A DNA stretch of 18,205 bases from Lachnospiraceae bacterium (GTDB lineage: Bacteria; Bacillota; Clostridia; Lachnospirales; Lachnospiraceae): the NCBI GenBank assembly GCA_016282215.1, contig JAEEKC010000364.1, forward strand, positions 1 to 18,205, written 5' to 3'. The translations under genes were made by a program, and so were the position numbers. How positions within the stretch are numbered: position 1 is the first letter of the stretch; each line of letters begins with the position of its first letter. Below, one piece after another: positions 15,439 through 18,205 of this stretch. The notes beneath the pieces were generated by a model. The model did no database searches. It saw only the letters and a list, made by a program, of their open reading frames with translations, and had not been told where the DNA came from.

Positions 15439-17187
15439 TCATTTTTCCCGAATACCATCCTGTTCAAATACGATCACCCTGTCACAGATAGACAACGCTG
15501 TATTCCTGTGTGTTACGATAATAATTGTTTTATCTGTCAGTTTCTGCAGATTATCCAGCAATTCCTTCTCTGTGTCCGCATCAAGGGCGCTGGTTGCTTC
15601 ATCCAGCAGAAGAACCGGTGCCCCGGAAAAGATTGCTCTTGCGATCGCCAGCCGCTGCATCTGTCCCTCTGAAAGGCTCATGCCCCGTTCACCAAGCTGT
15701 GTATCCGCACCATCTTTTAATTCCGAGACAAAACCATCCGCACAGGCAATGGCCAGCGATAGCTGCAGCCTTTCTTCATCATGAGAATCCTGCGGCCTCG
15801 CAAATGTTACTAATTCACGGATTGTTCCATTCATCAATACATTGCCCTGTGGGACATATGCAAAAAGACGCCGGTGGGCAGCTGTCAGCGTTTCTTCACT
15901 GCCTGTATCATCTCCATAATAGACCGTGCCTTCGTCCGGTTTATATACGCACATCAGTAGTTTTATTGCCGTGGATTTACCGCATCCGCTCTGTCCGGTA
16001 AACGCGACGCACTCTCCTTTTTTCAAGGAAAACGAAAGTCCTTTCAAAACTACATTCTTATACTCCTCATGTTGTTTTCCCTTATCCAAATGATCTGCCG
16101 CAGTTTCGACAGATACACTTTCTGTATATCGTGAAACGGGCAGGTAACCAAACTCCACATCATGGAAACCGATCCGATCCATATGCTGATAGAATGTTCT
16201 GATCTGTTTCCCTGAAAGAATCTCCGTCGAATCTTCCGGGATTTTTTCTGCCTCCATCAGCCGCTCCGCCGATGCTATCATGCCGTAAAACCGCGGGAGA
16301 TAACCGGTGATATTGGCAAAAGGCATTTGAATCTGTGATATCAGCTGTGTAATGGCCGTCAGCGTACCGAAAGTGATCGTCCCCATCAAAATCCCATATC
16401 CGCACCAGCCTACTCCCAACAGGTACATGCCGCTTATAGCAGCCCCGAAACCTATGTTGCAAAGGTTTGAAAAGCGTTGCCTTTTCATTCTTGCATCTTT
16501 GTGGGCATGCATTTTTACTTCCGTATCTGCCTTTGTCTTTTCTTCTGCAGCAAAAGACCGGATCATCAGCATACTTCCGATCCGCTCCTGCAGAAAAATG
16601 CGGAGCCTCCCATCTGCTTCCTGTACATTCTTATGAAGGCTTTTGAGCATCTTTCGAAACAGCCATGTAAAAAACACGAGTGCTGCCCCACCGGGTATCA
16701 GGATGACAGCAAAGCCCGGCTCTAATATCAGGATCATGACCAGAGCACCGATAAGTTTCACTACCATCTCTGCAAAACCGGGGATGATGTCAACGTAACC
16801 GCCCGCCACTACAACCGTATCGTTGGTAAGACGGTTGAGCCACTCCCCGGAATGCACAGCAGCAACACGCTGATAATCCCTTGTAAGCAGAGTTTCCATA
16901 AGCCTTCCCTTGAAACAGTTCTCAAATTCTGCCTTCGACAGTTCCGTCAGCCATCTGATCACAGCGCGCAAGGCAAGCTGGCATATCACCAGCAATATGA
17001 TCTGAATCATTCCATACCCAAAACCTCTTTGATCATGTTCCACCGCAGAATCTACGATCTTTCTCAAAAAAAGCGCATAAAATACGCCCGTAACACCATA
17101 CAGTGCCTGGACGATAGTCAGAATCACGATATATAGTTTTCTGTTCCCCGGAACGATATAGAGCCACCTGACGGCCTGATCTCTCAT
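15439..17187 (-). CDS. ABC transporter half-exporter (membrane plus ATPase domains)
   Basis: The 582-residue protein joins a six-helix exporter membrane domain (about residues 15-310) to an ATPase domain. Visible motifs are Walker A GQSGCGKST (about 393-401), Q-loop YVPQGNVLM, signature LSEGQMQRLAIARA (about 505), Walker B LLLDEATSALD (about 527) and the H-loop in VTHRN (about 558). No C39 peptidase domain is fused, so cleavage of a peptide substrate would fall to another protein, such as the adjacent protease. About 28 residues (PVSRYTESVSVETAADHLDK and after) are inserted between the A-loop region and the first ATPase strand, which is unusual. The gene overlaps the protease gene by four bases (ATGA). 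Likely role: export of the modified peptide, working as a homodimer. Confidence 0.93.
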   Translation of the reverse strand: MRDQAVRWLYIVPGNRKLYIVILTIVQALYGVTGVFYALFLRKIVDSAVEHDQRGFGYGMIQIILLVICQLALRAVIRWLTELSKAEFENCFKGRLMETLLTRDYQRVAAVHSGEWLNRLTNDTVVVAGGYVDIIPGFAEMVVKLIGALVMILILEPGFAVILIPGGAALVFFTWLFRKMLKSLHKNVQEADGRLRIFLQERIGSMLMIRSFAAEEKTKADTEVKMHAHKDARMKRQRFSNLCNIGFGAAISGMYLLGVGWCGYGILMGTITFGTLTAITQLISQIQMPFANITGYLPRFYGMIASAERLMEAEKIPEDSTEILSGKQIRTFYQHMDRIGFHDVEFGYLPVSRYTESVSVETAADHLDKGKQHEEYKNVVLKGLSFSLKKGECVAFTGQSGCGKSTAIKLLMCVYKPDEGTVYYGDDTGSEETLTAAHRRLFAYVPQGNVLMNGTIRELVTFARPQDSHDEERLQLSLAIACADGFVSELKDGADTQLGERGMSLSEGQMQRLAIARAIFSGAPVLLLDEATSALDADTEKELLDNLQKLTDKTIIIVTHRNTALSICDRVIVFEQDGIREK

Positions 17188-17654
17188 TTTTTTATCTTAA
17201 TACGTTTCACAACTGATTTCCCTCGAAGTATCATATAACGAATGGGAAAAAGACGACACCATATGAAAACATACAGTCTGTATCTGATACCCGAAAGCGG
17301 TATTTCTTTACCATTCCTTATAACTGCTGTGAGCACGCCTATGATATGCCTGTCATTGATCCCTCGCTCACAACACCACCGGTTATCACCGCAAATCACA
17401 TAATCATCATTTCTGACGGAAAGCACCCGGTGTAGTACATATGCCTTCCCATTATCCCGTTTATACAGAGCTATATCATATTTTTTCAGTTTTTCCGTAT
17501 AAGTCTCTTCCGGTAATCTATTCCATCTCTTTGGCCTTTCGACCACAAGAAGATCCCTTCCCTGACGGATTAATGGATACATGCTGTCACCAACGCTTGA
17601 GTATACCAGCCTTCCGTTATGGGCAAGTATCTCTTCCATGGTCATTTTACTCAT
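17184..17654 (-). CDS. S24/S26-family signal-peptidase-like protease
   Basis: The 156-residue product has the signal peptidase/LexA-like fold markers. GDSMYPLIRQGRD carries the presumed nucleophile Ser24, YVLHRV carries His75, and GDN follows at 89-91. The expected catalytic lysine of classical bacterial signal peptidase I is not obvious. A histidine in the VLHRV motif is the arrangement of the Sec11/SipW type, so a Ser-His mechanism is inferred. The C-terminus is hydrophobic then very basic (SVVKRIKIKK) and may anchor the protein at the membrane. The start overlaps the pqqD-like stop by eight bases, and the stop overlaps the ABC start. The first ATG lacks a strong site, and ATGs four to six codons in are alternatives. 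Likely role: removal of a leader peptide. Confidence 0.82.
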   Translation of the reverse strand: MSKMTMEEILAHNGRLVYSSVGDSMYPLIRQGRDLLVVERPKRWNRLPEETYTEKLKKYDIALYKRDNGKAYVLHRVLSVRNDDYVICGDNRWCCERGINDRHIIGVLTAVIRNGKEIPLSGIRYRLYVFIWCRLFPIRYMILRGKSVVKRIKIKK

Positions 17655-17907
17655 CTATCGCACCAATCCGGCGAAGCTCTGAGATCGCTTTTCTCACATC
17701 AGAAGCGATCAGTTCTTCAGATGCATCGAAACGCTCCTTCATGGCAGCTATGATCCGTTCCTCTGTAGTATCTTTTTCTAAGAGCGCCAGGATCGCACCA
17801 AGCGTCTTGTTCCCTTTCACCAGTCCGGAAAAACCTGCCCCACCCACAGGTATGAGCAGGGACTCCTTTCCTGTTTCGTGTGGTATGAATTCACTCTTTA
17901 ATCTCAC
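17647..17907 (-). CDS. PqqD-type peptide-binding protein (RiPP recognition element)
   Basis: The 86-residue product fits the PqqD family. The strand-rich first half ends in GFSGLVKGNKTLGAILALLE, and the helical second half includes EERIIAAMKERFDASEELIA and a C-terminal helix. PqqD-like domains bind leader peptides and deliver them to modifying enzymes in many RiPP pathways, including lasso peptides. The start is a GTG at 17907 with CGAGG eight bases ahead. It is the first visible gene of the four-gene operon. No precursor peptide frame or core modifying enzyme (radical SAM, asparagine-synthetase-like cyclase, transglutaminase-like protease) is visible beside it, and an IS110 element starts within about 60-70 bp upstream. 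Confidence 0.85.
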   Translation of the reverse strand: MRLKSEFIPHETGKESLLIPVGGAGFSGLVKGNKTLGAILALLEKDTTEERIIAAMKERFDASEELIASDVRKAISELRRIGAIDE

Positions 17908-17931
17908 AGTAATATCCTCGTATTATATAGT

Positions 17932-17970
17932 CATACCCATTCTTTACCTTCTCTATAGGTATCGGGTATG
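17932..17970. repeat. Inverted repeat upstream of the pqqD-like gene
   Basis: CATACCC (17932-17938) and GGGTATG (17964-17970) form the outer arms. ACCT and AGGT inside can extend the pairing with internal loops. It lies between the GTG start of the pqqD-like gene and the structured IS110 leader. It could be an operator, or could mark the neighbourhood of the IS110 left end. Its role is unknown. Confidence 0.45.
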
Positions 17971-17978
17971 CTGTTAAA

Positions 17979-18142
17979 GATGCTGTGGATTGGTTTTTTC
18001 TCCTACCGCATAGACGGTTTACGAAAGGCTCCAACCACAGTCTCTTTGTTTAATTGTTAATCAGTTAGATACCGCATGACGGTTTATGTAGAACGAGGTT
18101 ACAGCATGCAAAGAGCCCTGTGGATCTTATTACAGCAGCATC
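17979..18142 (+). ncRNA. Candidate IS110 bridge RNA
   Basis: IS110-group elements encode a structured bridge RNA between the left end and the transposase gene that pairs with target and donor DNA. Here the leader can fold into two hairpin systems. First, CTGTGG plus TTGG (17983-17993) pairs with CCAACCACAG (18031-18040), leaving one bulged A. Alternatively CCACAG-T-CTCTTTG (18035-18048) pairs with CAAAGAG-CC-CTGTGG (18109-18123). Each loop contains a near-identical mini hairpin, ACCG-cataga-CGGT at 18005-18018 and ACCG-catga-CGGT at 18071-18083. GATGCTG (17979-17985) can close the whole with CAGCATC (18136-18142). The exact ends and guide positions are not known. Confidence 0.55.
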
Positions 18143-18169
18143 AAATACTTTTTTAGGAGGATCAAGTTT

Positions 18170-18205
18170 ATGATCTATGTTGGTATCGATGTTGCCAAGG
18201 ACAAG
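18170..18205 (+). CDS. IS110-family transposase (partial, N-terminus only)
   Basis: Only twelve codons are inside the window. They read MIYVGIDVAKDK, the RuvC-like DEDD start of IS110-type transposases, where the aspartate in GID is the first catalytic residue. AGGAGG at 18155-18160 lies nine bases before the ATG, which fixes the start. The rest of the gene, including the C-terminal serine-containing Tnp domain, is beyond the right edge, so intactness cannot be judged. Confidence 0.85.
   Translation, partial: MIYVGIDVAKDK

Larger units (their letters stand above)
17971..18205 (+). mobile_element. Left part of an IS110-family insertion sequence
   Basis: The transposase start at 18170 and a long structured non-coding leader before it fit the IS110 group layout. 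Members of this family have no obvious terminal inverted repeats, so the left boundary cannot be fixed from sequence alone. I place it near 17971, just after the GGGTATG arm. The rest of the element lies to the right of the window. Confidence 0.6.

Noticed and set aside
17922..17927. TATAAT on the minus strand just upstream of the pqqD-like gene, considered as its promoter
   Set aside because: A start from this -10 would fall after or within the CGAGG ribosome binding site, and there is no good -35 at 16-18 bp.
17441..17977. Plus-strand frame of 178 codons across the protease and pqqD-like genes
   Set aside because: It is antisense to two genes with clear family motifs and has no ribosome binding site. 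It is a shadow frame.

Overview
The window looks like the chromosome of an anaerobic, low-to-mid GC Firmicute, most likely a gut-type Clostridia/Lachnospiraceae member. The reasons are a complete-looking Rnf ion-pumping operon in the order C-D-G-E-A, secreted proteins with BspA-type leucine-rich repeats and bacterial Ig-like modules, a YerC-type TrpR-related regulator, and AGGAGG-type ribosome binding sites. This assignment is inference from gene content; there is no rRNA here to confirm it.

Layout. Positions 1-4166, minus strand: rnfC, rnfD, rnfG, rnfE and the start of rnfA (cut by the left edge). The genes overlap or nearly touch, and one promoter lies upstream of rnfC. Positions 4430-10952, minus strand: two large exported proteins, each with its own promoter. 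One is 1517 aa, with four apparent divergent modules, an Ig-like domain and C-terminal BspA-type repeats. The other is 601 aa, with a beta-helix-like N-terminal half, a charged linker, and FnIII-like and Ig-like domains. Positions 11154-11453, plus strand: the YerC/TrpR-like regulator, driven divergently from the 601-aa protein.

From about 11455 rightwards the content is accessory. It opens with a short REP-like repeat, a 25-bp perfect hairpin and a sequence resembling a tRNA 3' end, immediately next to a tyrosine integrase (minus strand). A small unknown, possibly winged-helix, protein follows. Then comes almost 1 kb without a convincing gene, holding clustered short repeats, palindromes and a strong terminator.

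Upstream of that terminator (14290-17907, minus strand) is a tightly coupled four-gene operon: a PqqD-type peptide-binding protein, an S24/S26 signal-peptidase-like protease with a Ser-His arrangement, an ABC exporter and a NTP_transf_5-type nucleotidyltransferase. Together these look like the recognition, cleavage, export and modification parts of a ribosomal peptide (RiPP/lasso-like) pathway. No precursor peptide or core cyclase is visible.

The right edge is the beginning of an IS110-family transposase. The roughly 200 bases ahead of it are strongly structured and are a candidate bridge RNA. The element sits directly upstream of the pqqD-like gene, so it may have separated the operon from its precursor and core enzymes. 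The most interesting parts of the window are therefore the orphaned RiPP-like cassette, the IS110 leader RNA, and the structured non-coding region next to the integrase.
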